From positions 1 to 35,690 of the forward strand of contig MU835845.1 of NCBI GenBank assembly GCA_029204225.1: a DNA stretch of 35,690 bases, in the 5' to 3' direction. This document shows, in pieces, positions 1 through 9,869 of this stretch (position 1 is the first letter of the stretch; the number at the start of each line of letters is the position of its first letter). The stretch comes from Diphasiastrum complanatum. Lineage: Eukaryota > Streptophyta > Lycopodiopsida > Lycopodiales > Lycopodiaceae. The translations under genes and the position numbers were made by a program. Under the pieces are notes generated by a model, which had not been told where the DNA came from, ran no database searches, and saw only the letters and a list, made by a program, of their open reading frames with translations.

Positions 1-418
1 GGTTTACATTCCTCTACTAATAAGATGATTATTGTTAGAGATGTCCTTTTTGATAAGGGAAACATTCCAATAGTATCTTCAAGCATTATTGATGGTGATG
101 TGGATGGATCTAACATTCTTGATTTTTGATGTAAAGGATCCTACTTTAGATGGTGATGATGGACCTTCATCAAGTCAAAAGCCAAGGAGAACATCAAGGG
201 AAATACAAATGCCTTCAAGGCTCTCGTATGATGAGAAAGGTAAGCAAGTTGTTGGAGGTATACACTTTTCTTTCCTGACCTCTTTTGAGGAACCTACTTG
301 TGTAGATGAGCAAGGAACAAAGAGGAGTGGATCCAAGCAATGGATCTTGAGTATCAAGCTCTTATGAAGAATAAACTTGGAGACTGGTGGAGTTACCTAA
401 GGACAAGAAAGCTATTGG
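1..418 (+). pseudogene. copia pol: integrase C-terminal region and linker to RT, broken
   Basis: Frame 1 begins inside a typical post-integrase segment (MIIVRDVLFDKGN at about 34-72, the 'RDV.FDE' motif of copia polyproteins) and stops at 127-129. Another frame then carries the linker motif REIQMPSRLSYDEKGKQV (about 217-252) and EEPTCVDE (288-311). A third frame reads PKDKKAIG near 396-420, leading into RT. At least two frameshifts are therefore needed to read through it. It tethers the integrase product to RT in intact copia elements and no function is expected here. Confidence 0.75.
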
Positions 419-1262
419 ATGAAAATGGATCTTCAAGGTGAAGACAAACCAAGATGGATTTATAACAAGTACAAGGGAAGGCTATTGGTAAAAAGATATG
501 CTCAAGAACATGGTATTGACTATGATGAAACCTTTGCACCCGTGGCAAATATGGTAAGCATTCAGGTCATCATCTCTCTTGCTACTCTTTATGGATGGGA
601 TCTATGGCAATTGGATATCACAAATGCTTTTTTGAATGGTGATCTTGAGGAGGAAGTGTACATGGAGCAACCCAAGAGCTACATTTCACTACAAAGCCAA
701 ATCATGTGTGTTTTTTACAAAATAGCTTATATGGCCTTAAGCAAGCACCAAGGAGTTGGTATGCTAAGCTTAACACTTTTTTACTCTCTCAGGCTTTGTT
801 ATGAGTGAGTATGATCATTCACTTTATTATAGGTTTGCTGGAAATGATGTTACCATCTTGCTAATCTATGTGGATAATATCATCTTGAGTGGTGGAGACA
901 ATCAAGATGTGGAGGATATCAAGAGTGCTCCTAAGAAGGAATTCAGCGAGGTGCATGATCTTGGTAATTTGCAATATATTTTAGGAATAGAAGTGATTAG
1001 ATATCTTCAATCTACTTTCATTTGTCAAGAGAAGTATGCTAATTCTATTCTAAAAAGATTTCATATGGTAGATGCAAAATCTTGTGACACACCTATGGAG
1101 TCTCATGTAAAGCTAACTATAAGAGGTAATGAAAGATCCTTCAAGGACATTACTCTCTATAGGAAGATAGCTAGTTCACTCAACTATCTAACCATTACAA
1201 GACTAGATCTAAGCTATTGTGTTGGAAGATTGATCCAATTCATGCAAGATCCTACTGAATAA
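419..1262 (+). pseudogene. copia reverse transcriptase, broken; active site YVDN
   Basis: Two overlapping frames cover RT. The first has RYAQEHGIDYDETFAPVA and QLDITNAFLNGDLEEEVYME, the fingers/palm motifs with the first catalytic aspartate. The frame is lost near 690-800 and recovered from about 801. The second part has LLIYVDNIILSG, where the usual YVDD box reads YVDN, so one catalytic aspartate is replaced by asparagine. It continues through LGNLQYILGIEV and TRLDLSYCVGRL and ends at MQDPTE just before a stop. Frameshift plus active-site change make it non-functional. In intact elements it copies the element RNA into DNA. Confidence 0.85.
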
Positions 1263-1443
1263 AGCATATCGAGGTGGCATATCACTTTGTGAGGGAGCAA
1301 GTCATGGCAGCTTCAACAGGTGTCCTCAAGGGAATGTGCAGTTGATATCTTCACCAAAGCATTGGGAAAGGACTTGTTCAGGAAGCATAGGACTTCACTT
1401 GGAGTGTTTTCAAAGTCTATGCTTGAACTAGTTGAAGAGGGAG
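1263..1443 (+). pseudogene. copia RNase H C-terminal remnant after an internal deletion
   Basis: Directly after MQDPTE and a stop the sequence resumes at the far end of RNase H: KHIEVAYHFVREQV (from about 1263, with a stop in the joint), VSSRECAVDIFTKALGKD and TSLGVFSKSMLELVEEGV before the terminal TGA. The RNase H catalytic core that should lie between (YSDSDFAGD, SSCEAEY and CDN boxes) is absent, so several hundred bases of pol were lost. The remaining part matches the copia C-terminus very well. A frameshift sits near 1305-1325. Confidence 0.8.
1433..1443 (+). promoter_or_regulatory. Polypurine tract of E1
   Basis: TGAAGAGGGAG is a purine run immediately before the LTR start TGTGAAAG. In LTR retrotransposons this primes plus-strand DNA synthesis. 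Position next to the end of pol supports the call. Confidence 0.65.
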
Positions 1444-2008
1444 TGTGAAAGATTTCAACTAGTTTTGCTATTTTGATCATATTTGTATATTTGACAATTG
1501 AGGCCAATTTTCGTATTAGACTTAGATTTTGACTTTTCAAAGTTCTATTAGTCTAAAAGCATTTGAATAAAAAATTTTGGTAAGTGTGAAAAACTATAGA
1601 ACACAAGTTTTGGTGAGATTCAATTTGAGTAGTAGAGACATTGAATCTAGTCAAAAAAAATAGTATGGTTTTCATTATGGAGGGAAACCAAAGTTTAATT
1701 TAGGTTTGGACCTGTTATAAAAGGATGTAACTCATGGGAAGAGAAGACATTTTCTCTCTCTTATCTCATTCATGCTTATACATGGTTCTCTTTGGGTTCC
1801 ACTATCCATTTGTGCACTATATTGGTGATAACTTGTGATCTTATGTGTAGACTGCTTATTTTATGTTATTCTTGGATCCATACATGTAAAATACAATAAT
1901 TTAATATTTTTGTATAGGCAGCAACTTCATCATATCTTGTGTTTGATGTTTGATCAAGTTCTTAGTGAGTTTTCATCTCTTTCTTTAAGTAGATGTTGAT
2001 TTTTCCAC
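1444..2008 (+). repeat. 3' LTR of E1 (right end approximate)
   Basis: It begins TGTGAAAGATTTCAACTAG after the polypurine tract. A TATA box, TATAAAAGG at 1716-1724, is placed as expected at the U3/R border of a copia LTR and is followed by a pyrimidine-rich stretch (TCTCTCTCTTATCTC). No second LTR exists in the window to fix the right end, so the stop position is an estimate. Confidence 0.55.
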
Positions 2009-2339
2009 ATTGGCAAGATTGGTAGATTTGATCTATTTCTAACCCAAGATGTTTTTATGGATTTGGATCTTAATTGAACTAAAATTATTCACAAGATCGA
2101 CCATTAGAATAAAAGACAACACATTTGCAAGCGGATTTATCTTCATCTTAGATTTAAGATTGTGCACATGAAGCTCATGGGGCTCCCTGACTTCAAGGGG
2201 TCTCATACCGGTCACGGGATCAGTAGGAGGCCGTTCAGGTTGCTTAATGTGTAGCTCCATGGTGTTCGGACTCACTAATCTTTTTTTTTTAAAATTTTGT
2301 TTGCGTATAAGATTTTGCTACGAGTTTAGTTTACCAACA
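2009..2339. other. Unassigned AT-rich spacer
   Basis: No repeat partner, coding motif or RNA gene was recognised here. A short T-run lies at 2281-2290. Confidence 0.4.
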
Positions 2340-2726
2340 CCATGTCCTGCCCCAAGAACTCCCGGTGCATCTGTTTTCTGGCTCGACCCAGCAACCTCCA
2401 CCTGCATCGGACCCTTTCCTTCAGGACATGGCACATTTTTATGTATTCGTGGTGCCGGCTCAACCTTTCCCTTCAGCAGCAACATCAACAACAAAGACAG
2501 ACACCTATTTGCTAGTTGTCAAATGCTTGGCAAAAACGTGAATCGGATTTGCAACATTACCTATACACTCAGTGATCTCCATGCTAAGCGAAATAGGGTG
2601 CACTTCTTAACACTACAAAAGGACTCAAAAAAAAAAAAAAAAGCTCTTTGATGGAAGATTTATTCTCGGTCTTGAACAAGATCTTGGAATCATCATGCTC
2701 GTCATAGTGAATATCACGAATTTGTC

Positions 2727-2960
2727 CTAACAGCTTTGATTCGCCAAATACCTCGCACCTTTTGTTTTAGACATCACCAACCACAGTTTGTCGTCTTTTA
2801 CCATAACAGCCCACAAATATGACTCATACAAATGAAATGATATCTCTTCAGAAACATTCTCTAAGGTTGTCCGTTTACGAGGTGGGTTATCACGAATGGT
2901 AGAAACTTTTGGTGGTGATTCACCATCACCTCCAGGAAGACAATGCTGCATTCGTCGTCT
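2727..2960 (-). pseudogene. Coding-like fragment of unknown family
   Basis: On the minus strand an uninterrupted frame of about 74 codons has a balanced, protein-like composition (TTLENVSEEISFHLYESYLW, then VMVKDDKLWLVMSKTK). Near 2765 the frame shifts by one and continues protein-like as FGESKLLGQIRDIHYDEHDD and ILFKTENKSSIKEL down to about 2640, where a T-run on this strand (A15 on the plus strand at about 2626-2641) ends it. I do not recognise the family. It may be a captured or decayed exon. Against a real gene are the frameshift and the absence of visible neighbouring exons. Confidence 0.35.
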
Positions 2961-3221
2961 TGGGAGTAAAAAATCCTTCGGAGACTTTAAAGTTCAACTT
3001 TTGTGTGGATTTGCTGTTACAAAAGGAATAAACATGACAAAGTTACCAGATTGTCATTAAGATCTCTTTTTTTGTCGATTAATATTTAAAAAATCCAACA
3101 AAAATACTAACCATTTTTTAATATTTTTGCAAAAAATATTTAAAAAGTACATTGAAAATTGTGAAAATTTCTATTTAAAAAATACGAAAAGTAGTTACTT
3201 TTTCCCTAAAATTTAACTTAT

Positions 3222-3366
3222 TCATACGGGAAATCGATACGCAGTATCATTTTCCAATATGAAGTTGACAAATGATACCACAGATCGATATCGGGTATCG
3301 ATCTCTTGTATCATTTTTCATGTTCATACCGCAAAATGATACCGCATATCGATTTCAGGTATCACA
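3222..3366. repeat. Cluster of imperfect GATACC...GGTATC palindromes
   Basis: About 145 bp hold several related, self-complementary units: ATGATACC, then about 8-10 bases with ATCGAT, then GGTATC. Examples are GATACCACAGATCGATATC followed by GGGTATCGATC, and GATACCGCATATCGATTTC followed by AGGTATC. Each could fold as a short hairpin. No coding potential is seen. Confidence 0.5.
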
Positions 3367-3602
3367 TGGCAAATTAACAGAGTTTGTAAAATCCAGTATC
3401 ACAATTGAAAAAGGCTATTTCATATTTTTTTTTCTGAGAAAGTCACAAGATATGAGAGGCCAATACTGTATATCGAACTTGCATACACCACGTGCTCTAC
3501 AAAGCTAATTCAATTTGTAAAAGGAATGAACCTATTACTGACAATAAAGAATCAATGCGCGAGGGCATCTACTTCGTCTATCTCTGATAGGTTTCTGATA
3601 CA

Positions 3603-4111
3603 TGCTCTATTTTACACACACTTCATTCATCGGTTATGAATATACAAATGGTATTCAATATATATACACAATGTTACAGGTGTGCAGATGAAAAAAGTAC
3701 AAAGTGGATGTGTTGTCTGTAGGAGATCGTGGGTGGCTATTGTCATCGTCAAATTCGTTAGCACAGTTGTATGGGATGAGCGTGAAAAGGGCCGTGACGT
3801 CAGCCTTTGCTGAAATGAACTTTGGTGAAGATGCGAAAAATGCGTCACTTTCACAAAATGCCTTAGGATTTGATTTACAGGGTGCCTTCGCTTTTCCTAG
3901 AGCACCTTCGGCATTTTATAAGGCAGTGTCACCTTTTTCGCCTATCACAAAACGTGTGTAAAAACACAGTGTCACGTTCTTTTTGCCTTTTCTTCGTCTG
4001 TGAGAATTTACTTGTATTTAGGCAGACTGTGCAACAACGCGAGTAAAAATGCAGCACAAATGGAGGCAGATTAAAATGGGATTTAGGAGAGTAGAGGACA
4101 TAAATCCAACA
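3603..4111 (-). repeat. Copia LTR, minus orientation, flanked by both a PPT and a primer-site-like sequence
   Basis: Read on the minus strand it opens TGTTGGATTTATGTCC directly after a purine run (4112-4120) and ends ...ATAGAGCA at 3603. Then comes TGTATCAGAAACC (plus 3590-3602), a degenerate match to the initiator-Met primer site TGGTATCAGAGC. About 400 bp of it recur at 4208-4607. An LTR with a polypurine tract on one side and a primer site on the other is what a tandem, LTR-sharing pair of elements would leave. Confidence 0.6.
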
Positions 4112-4120
4112 CCCCCCCTT
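4112..4120 (-). promoter_or_regulatory. Polypurine tract next to the minus-strand LTR
   Basis: On the minus strand AAGGGGGGG lies between the RNase H stop codon TAA and the LTR start TGTTGG, the standard position for the plus-strand primer of a retrotransposon. Confidence 0.6.
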
Positions 4121-4218
4121 AATCTGGATCCATGAATGCCTTGATCTTCAGACTAAGCAATGCACAAAATTTGTTATGTGCATTAACACTTAATGCTTTC
4201 GTGAAAATGTCTGTAGGA
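4119..4218 (-). pseudogene. C-terminal end of copia RNase H
   Basis: The minus strand reads PTDIFTKALSVNAHNKF, then CALLSLKIKAFMDPD and TAA. DIFTKAL is the hallmark near the end of copia polyproteins. Only about 33 codons remain. Its upstream end coincides with the point where the 4208-4607 LTR copy stops matching the 3603-4111 copy, so it is joined to LTR sequence and not to the rest of pol. Confidence 0.75.
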
Positions 4219-4607
4219 AATCGTGGGTGGCTGCTATCATTGTCAAATTCGTTAGCACAGATGTATGGGATGAGCGTGATAAGGGCCATGCGTCAGCCTT
4301 CGCTGAAATGAACGTTGGTGAAGATGCAAAAAATGCGTCACTCTGACGAAATGCCTTAGGATTTGATTTACAGGGTGCCTTCTCTTTTCCTAGGGCACCT
4401 TCGGCATTTTGTAAGGCAGTGTCGCCTTTTTCGCCTGTCACAAACGCGTGTAAAAACATAGTGTCACGTTCTTTTCGCCTTTTCTTCCGCCTGTGAGAAT
4501 TTACTTGTATTTACGCAGACTGTTGCGACAATGTGAGTAAAAATGCAGCACGGAATGGAGGCAGATTAAAATGGGATTCTAGGAGAGTAGAGGACATAAA
4601 TCCAACA
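4208..4607 (-). repeat. Second copy of the 3603-4111 LTR, shortened
   Basis: This is a near copy of 3714-4111 with a spacing of 494-496 bp. Both share TTCGTTAGCACAG, the CTTCGGCATTTT block and the end TAAATCCAACA. The copy lacks the ~110 bp distal part of the other LTR; at TGTCTGTAGG (4208-4217) it runs into the RNase H fragment. On the minus strand TGTTGG is preceded by GTAGGGAG, which could be a second polypurine tract. Confidence 0.7.
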
Positions 4608-4611
4608 CTCC

Positions 4612-6323
4612 CTACGTCGAGTGGAGAAAATGGGATGTGAGAAACCTTACATGTGGTGACTACAAATCTTGCAGGACTGGATTTATAAAAATTTCAAATC
4701 CATTAACTGATTTTAATGTCTTTTGGGGTCCGCAATTTAGTGCATAAAGGGCCTTGGAATTTTCATTTTAATGATCTTGGTTTGTTTTTTCCTTGCTCTT
4801 TGTGTAGCCTTGTTGTCACTATGTCTATATTCCATCTCATCATATGAGACGCCTGTATCTCAAGAAGAACTTTCTGTTTCCAGTTGCACAATTTCACTCT
4901 TGAGCTATGTCTTCAATTCTGAGGCCAAGTCTCCATTAGTTTTGTCCGCATTTTCCATGTTCTGACGGACGAATTTTTTTTTGAATTTAGTTGAAGCGTG
5001 GCATGAAGAATACAAAGCTATTTTAATTTGACTTCAACTTACCACATTAGTATTCTTCTTGCTTTCAAATTTCAAATGATGTTCTGCATGGTTGTCTACA
5101 AATACAATGCATGGTTCATCCAAAATACAATGCAATAGAATTATGTGTGCGATTTTTTTACGTGGTGTAGCACACAACCAAAATGCATTCCGTAGGTTTG
5201 ATGAGCCTTGTGTTGGAAGATAGTAGAAGGAGGCTCAGCTCGTTGAAGCAAGAGGAGCAACACATTATGTACGATCCAAACGAAACAACAAAAAATATGG
5301 GTATTGTAGACGCAATATCGATAGAAACAACAAAAATATCGATAGAAGGTGCATTGTAGACAAAATTGATCTCTCGGAGTTTTTACATGTTCCATGCTCA
5401 GGTTGACTAACAAATTTGTCACAAATCTTCTGCATGGTTTAACCCTACTGGCCATATTCTACACTTTACAAAACCTGGTTACATTTAAAACATGGAATGA
5501 TAAAATTTTGGAAATAAGGAGACCCCTCTTTTGATATGTTCTCCCTCTCTAGATTGTTCACATACTTTGATAATTACACTTGTTCCAAGATGTGCCTAGA
5601 CCAAATTTGATATGAGCTTGATACTATTGGAGTAGCATTTTACTAGAGTTCAAAAAACTATTTCTAAACACCTAGCAAATCACTTGATGACAAATTATAT
5701 CCTAAAAAACTTGCAGTTTAGTACTTTTGTCCTTGTCTACCAAACAACAAAAATTTGATTCCTTACATACTAGTTAAACTATCACATGCCTCCTAAAGCA
5801 AGACCTTTATAGTCTCTTTGCTTCCATTGAGACATTGCAAATGTCTCAATGCTTTGTCTCAGTGCATCATTCCAAAAATCTTTCTCTAGGGTGGTACAAA
5901 AAAGGAACACAATTTTTTATTGTACCTTTTGGTAGTACATTTCACTTTTGGAAATTTGGGAGGAAGCTTCATAGAGGCTACCCACGAGTTAATGCAATGA
6001 GGCATCGCTAGTAGTGATGGCCTACCCTCTTGGAGTATTGGGGGTTAAGTGGTGGGTCTACTCTCTCTCCTCCAATAAAAAGCTAGTGTATTTTTACCCA
6101 AAAAAGGTAGTGTCCTTGACAGTCCATGTTGTACCACCAAACCATGCTTTTAGCCTAGGGAGTATCATCTTAATTCTAAATTTTCACATGTGGAAATCTT
6201 TCCTATCAAATCTTTTGGTGAGTCTTAAATGTGAAGATGATGATTCTATGCTAATAACTTAAAAAGATAAAAGTGTAACTAGATAGGAACAAAACTATAA
6301 TAATGTGCAAATTTAAAACTCAA
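4612..6323. other. Unassigned 1.7 kb stretch
   Basis: No convincing coding, LTR or RNA signal. Short ORFs here lack protein-like composition. A small direct repeat of ATATCGATAGAAACAACAAA type occurs near 5313-5347. A sequence resembling a minus-strand primer site (AGTATCAAGC at about 5615-5624) is present but has no clear LTR beside it. Confidence 0.4.
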
Positions 6324-6335
6324 GATTTGATACCA
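6324..6335 (-). promoter_or_regulatory. Copia-type primer binding site, minus strand
   Basis: The minus strand reads TGGTATCAAATC, preceded by GCA, close to the initiator-Met primer site TGGTATCAGAGC used by plant copia elements. It suggests that sequence to the right is a minus-strand 5' LTR. Confidence 0.4.
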
Positions 6336-6986
6336 TGCTGAAATTGTGATCAAAAGAGAGATTCACAAGCTGTGATTTATGCCCATTGTGGAATCACATT
6401 TGTATACCCTAATCATTAGGAGAGACTCTAAGATCCCTAGAGCCTTGCATTCTATCTAGACTTGATTATGGTAAAATCCGAGATGTTTGCATCATGATTC
6501 TTCTTTAGAAGAGTAAGAGACTTATTGCATGTACTTCTAATAGACAAATGATGTTGTAAGAGATCAATTTCTAGGAAAGGAGGTGCTTTGTCAAAGGAAA
6601 TTGTCAAACCGGCCCTACCGCCTAATATGAGATCAAGCAAGATTTCATGAGATAAGGAGAGGAAACTATGTGTGTAAGAGAATGTACGACATGATAATAT
6701 TTCAATGTGAAACCCCACCAACACATCTTGTTGTGAGGATGATTTTGGCATGAGACTAGGGCATTAACAAGAGTAAGAGTTCCCCACATATTCACTCTCA
6801 TGAGATTGTAAGAGGAGCCCATAATGCATAAACTTGAATTACAAGCAAACGGACAATGAAATATGATTCTAGGGATATATCTAGCCATGTAAAAATCTTG
6901 CAAGATTGATTGATGGGATTATGAAGATATATGATGATATGAGACATCTATGAAGAACATATACCCAACTAACTCTTTTTGTATCA
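6336..6986 (-). repeat. Candidate LTR next to the 6324 primer site
   Basis: From the primer site rightwards the sequence begins TGCTGAAATTG and could end at TTTTTGTATCA, giving TG...CA termini. No partner LTR was found in the window, so the right boundary is a guess. No coding potential is visible. Confidence 0.25.
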
Positions 6987-7194
6987 AAAAGTAGAATTGA
7001 GCATCGTGTAAAGCCAAAGTCCCTACCCAACTTAGAGAAAAATATTAAGATCTACCACTATATATCTGTGTTTGAGAGGATGCTAGAACATTTCTTGGGT
7101 AAATTAGAAACATACACATACAACATTCTGGAGGTTTTTTGACTCTATTACCAAGGCTTTTCCAGAAGAATTTTTTTATAAAAAAAAAAAGTCC

Positions 7195-7500
7195 TGCAAT
7201 ACCTCGGTATACACATCGATTATACCTCGGTAGCATAACCTCGTTAATTACATGGGGTCCCAAGGTATCAACATCCCATTCTGGCCATTGTTTAGAGAAT
7301 GTGTTTGCCGAGGGATATATCGAGAGACCTTGGTATATCCCTCAACAAGACTGTTTGTTCCAAGGGACATTTCGAGGGACCTTGGTATAACCCTATGGCA
7401 AGAATGCTGATAATATACCGATTTCGAGGGGCATTTTGAGGGTCCTCGGTATAACCCTCTCAAAAAAGATCGTTTGTCCAAGGATTATTCTGAGGGCTGA
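7195..7500. repeat. Imperfect tandem repeat with core ACCTTGGTATAACCCT
   Basis: Roughly 65-100 bp units carry a recurring core: GAGACCTTGGTATATCCCTC, GAGGGACCTTGGTATAACCC and GAGGGTCCTCGGTATAACCC, each near GTTTGT(T)CCAAGG. Degraded units (CCTCGGTATA, CCTCGGTAGC) lead in from the left. The core is partly self-complementary (AGGG...CCCT). It is non-coding. Confidence 0.6.
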
Positions 7501-7902
7501 AAATTTTAAGAAAAAAAAATTAGAAAAGAATGGGGCCAGTGTACTGGTTCCATTCTGCCCTAAAAATGGACTCCATCTAACCCCAGGAGTCTTTTGCGCC
7601 ACTTCTTATGAAGATGGTAATTGTTAATTAAAAAAATTTGCAAATATTTGAGTCACATTTTACAGCAGTCAAGAATTGATGAAGAAGACTAACTTAAACC
7701 AATATATATTCATTCATAAATGTTCCGAGTATAGAGATATATTACAAACTGACTTTTACATACATGCATTCTACAATATTTAAAACACCCTAATTAGATC
7801 CAGCTAAATAGTCCTCGTCTTGGCCATCGACATCACGATCAGACTCATGTGACTACGATGCATGGGATTGGGATTGCGATACCTGCATCCAATGAAGATG
7901 AG

Positions 7903-8040
7903 TCAATTATTTGAGAAATTTGATGAGAGTGAAAGTCAAACCACATGAATGTAGTAAAGTTAAAATATATTCAGTTATTTGAGAATTTTGATAAGGAGTG
8001 AAAGTCAGACCATGTGAATTTATTTAAGTTAAAAATATAT
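7903..8040. repeat. 68-70 bp tandem duplication
   Basis: Unit 1 (7903-7970) and unit 2 (7971-8040) both run from TCARTTATTTGAGAA through GTGAAAGTCARACCA to TTAA(A)AATATAT. They differ at about a dozen positions, so the duplication is not recent. Confidence 0.65.
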
Positions 8041-9331
8041 TTTGAAGTCATATATACCTCAGAATATCCATCTCAATAAATTTTTACTCCTTGTCTCTCC
8101 AATGATTTGAGTAATGACCTGCATGTTGTTGGAATATGCATACTTATACTCCTCTTTCGTGAGAGATTGCTTTACAACAATTTTTTGCATGAACCGAAAA
8201 ATTGTGATTATAATTTTAACAAATACACAAATAATCTGGGGTACTGCAAGTAGTTTAGCAAAATAAAATTTGAATTTCGATAATGTCAAATTCAAACATA
8301 TGGATGGGGAGACTTACGAAATGTGCATGAAAAAGAACCTTGGCCACCACTGCCAAGGTGAGAAGGCCCTATAGTCTCCAATCTTAGCTACCTCTCATTG
8401 TTATTTGAAGCGATCTAGATTTTCTCAAAAATTTCTTCGAATTATGCTCCTTGTGCACGTAGTATGGCCCTAGATTTGCCAGCTTTCATCGCATATCGGA
8501 TCTCTGATCCTGCCTCTCATGCAACGCACCATCTAGGTTCGATCAAATTCCCAAATAAGAGGAGGGGATTGGAAAACCTCTATTACGCAACTGGTCAACG
8601 GACATAATTCTTATCATCATTTTGTCTGTGCCAGTCCTTGAAAATGTCCCTGTTAGAGACCCACATGCGTGAGTTTCCTCCCCTCATGTGGGTGATGACA
8701 CGACCATCGCGGTCCATCCTCCACTTATGTGCTTCTCCACATCTATGTCATAAGACCAACAAGACGTCAGTTGATTGAGAGGGGGGACTGTCAAGAGGAG
8801 TGGCGTTGAGGACAAGGGAAGTAAAAGTGCTTTGCAAATAGGAGAAGTTTGAAGACGCGTATGAAGGCGAGAAGGTCGGGGAGAGCTTTGAATGGGAGTA
8901 TAACCAACAAGGGTCTGATTGGGAAAAAATATGGTGGAGTACCCTGGCAAGAGGGATCACCAATGCAATGGATGTTCCCATAGGAGAAAATAGGTCTTGG
9001 GCTATGGGTGTCAAAGATGATAATATATGAGGGCTGAGTATGGGGGTGCCTAGATACTTAAGAGTGACAAATGCAAGACTCGTAGTATCACCTGCGATGC
9101 ACGATGCTTCCTGAGTTAGGGAAATCCCTGCGACGAGGCATGGTAAAGGGACGTGCCGGCCACATGAGGGATAACATCATCGGCATCACCGCCACAACAA
9201 GAGCCACCACTGAGGCGACTCCTTCTAAGGTTTATCTTTTTTCAGAAATGTCGAGAGGACAAACTATAGAGCAATGCTTGTATACAATGTTTTATAGAGT
9301 AATATCTAGAGATAGAGAATGAGAGAAGAAA

Positions 9332-9332
<1 letters not shown>
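8041..9332. other. Unassigned 1.3 kb stretch
   Basis: Several short frames occur on both strands, but none shows a known motif. A minus-strand run near 8610-8660 (NRDIFKDWHRQNDDKN) looks protein-like but is short and isolated. It could hold decayed transposon or gene sequence. Confidence 0.35.
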
Positions 9333-9413
<81 letters not shown>

Positions 9414-9421
9414 GGGGGGGG
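9333..9421. repeat. (GA)n microsatellite followed by a G19 run
   Basis: An almost pure AG repeat runs to 9402 with one interruption (GAGGAG), followed by about 19 consecutive G residues to 9421. Confidence 0.95.
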
Positions 9422-9429
9422 TAATCAAT

Positions 9430-9595
9430 ACTCCCAATTCTAGGAAGGTGTGTATCCCTTTTTTTCTTCTATTAAAGACGTGGTTCAAATGTTTCTTGTT
9501 GGAAGTTCCACAAGAAAAACCAAACACCGCAAGGAGGGAGCATGTGGTGACATTCTAGAATAGGATATAATTGTATGGTTCGAAACTTCTGATTA
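9430..9595 (+). repeat. Left arm of a ~165 bp inverted repeat (partner 13095-13265)
   Basis: Read on the plus strand it shares CCCAATTCTAGGAAGG, the CCACAAG block, GTGGTGACATT and GAATAGGATATAA in the same order with the minus strand of 13265-13095. Identity is patchy, with long matches interrupted by substitutions and small gaps. Either these are terminal repeats of one 3.8 kb element or two opposed copies of one repeat family. Confidence 0.65.
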
Positions 9596-9639
9596 GCACT
9601 CTATAATGTTCCCTTTTTTGCTTCTTCGTGGTGTGATGT

Positions 9640-9690
9640 GTGCATGCGCGTGTGCGTGCGCATGTGTGTGCGTGCGTGCGTGTGTGTGAG
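9640..9690. repeat. (TG)n/(CG)n purine-pyrimidine alternation
   Basis: About 50 bp of alternating GTGTGCATGCGCGTGTGCGT-type sequence, the kind of tract that can adopt Z-DNA. Confidence 0.75.
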
Positions 9691-9844
9691 ATAGCGAGAT
9701 ACTAAGTCATAGCTGCTGGGACAATACCAATATATAGATACATTTTCATCTATAAATAACAATAAACCCTAAATTTTAAACAACAATAAGGGACCCTAAA
9801 CTTTGATAAACTCATGAGAAAGAAAATAAAGAATATACCAACCT

Positions 9845-9865
9845 CCTAAACCCTAAACCCTAAAC
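9845..9865. repeat. Short interstitial telomere-like repeat
   Basis: Three near-perfect CCTAAAC units (plant telomere complement CCCTAAA) lie in tandem. Related CCCTAAA words occur at about 9765 and 9793. The plant telomere motif supports a land plant source. Confidence 0.75.
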
Positions 9866-9869
9866 TGTG

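Larger units (their letters stand above)
1..2008 (+). mobile_element. Ty1/copia retrotransposon E1, 3' part (truncated by the window edge)
   Basis: The segment reads in copia order on the plus strand: integrase C-terminal region, reverse transcriptase, RNase H end, polypurine tract, then a 3' LTR. The 5' LTR, gag, protease and most of integrase lie outside the window. The reading frame is broken several times by stops and frameshifts, so this copy is dead. The 3' LTR opens TGTGAAAG right after a purine run; its far end is not resolved and 2008 is an estimate. The copia assignment rests on the gene order and on RT and RNase H motifs and is firm. Confidence 0.85.

Noticed and set aside
2247-2651. 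134-codon plus-strand frame
   Set aside because: It has no recognisable motif, ends in a poly-lysine from an A-run, and the minus strand in the adjoining segment looks more protein-like.
5141-5455. 104-codon minus-strand frame rich in Cys, Phe and Tyr
   Set aside because: It crosses a short direct repeat of TATCGATA words, has no motif, and its composition follows from AT-rich repeats.
5610-5640. Possible copia primer site AGTATCAAGC on the minus strand
   Set aside because: The first bases do not match TGG and no LTR end with TG/CA or partner was seen.
9306-9558. Long Ser-Leu or Arg-Glu repeat proteins across the GA microsatellite
   Set aside because: All frames are open simply because (GA)n lacks stops; the same holds for 24335-24707 and 25322-25744.
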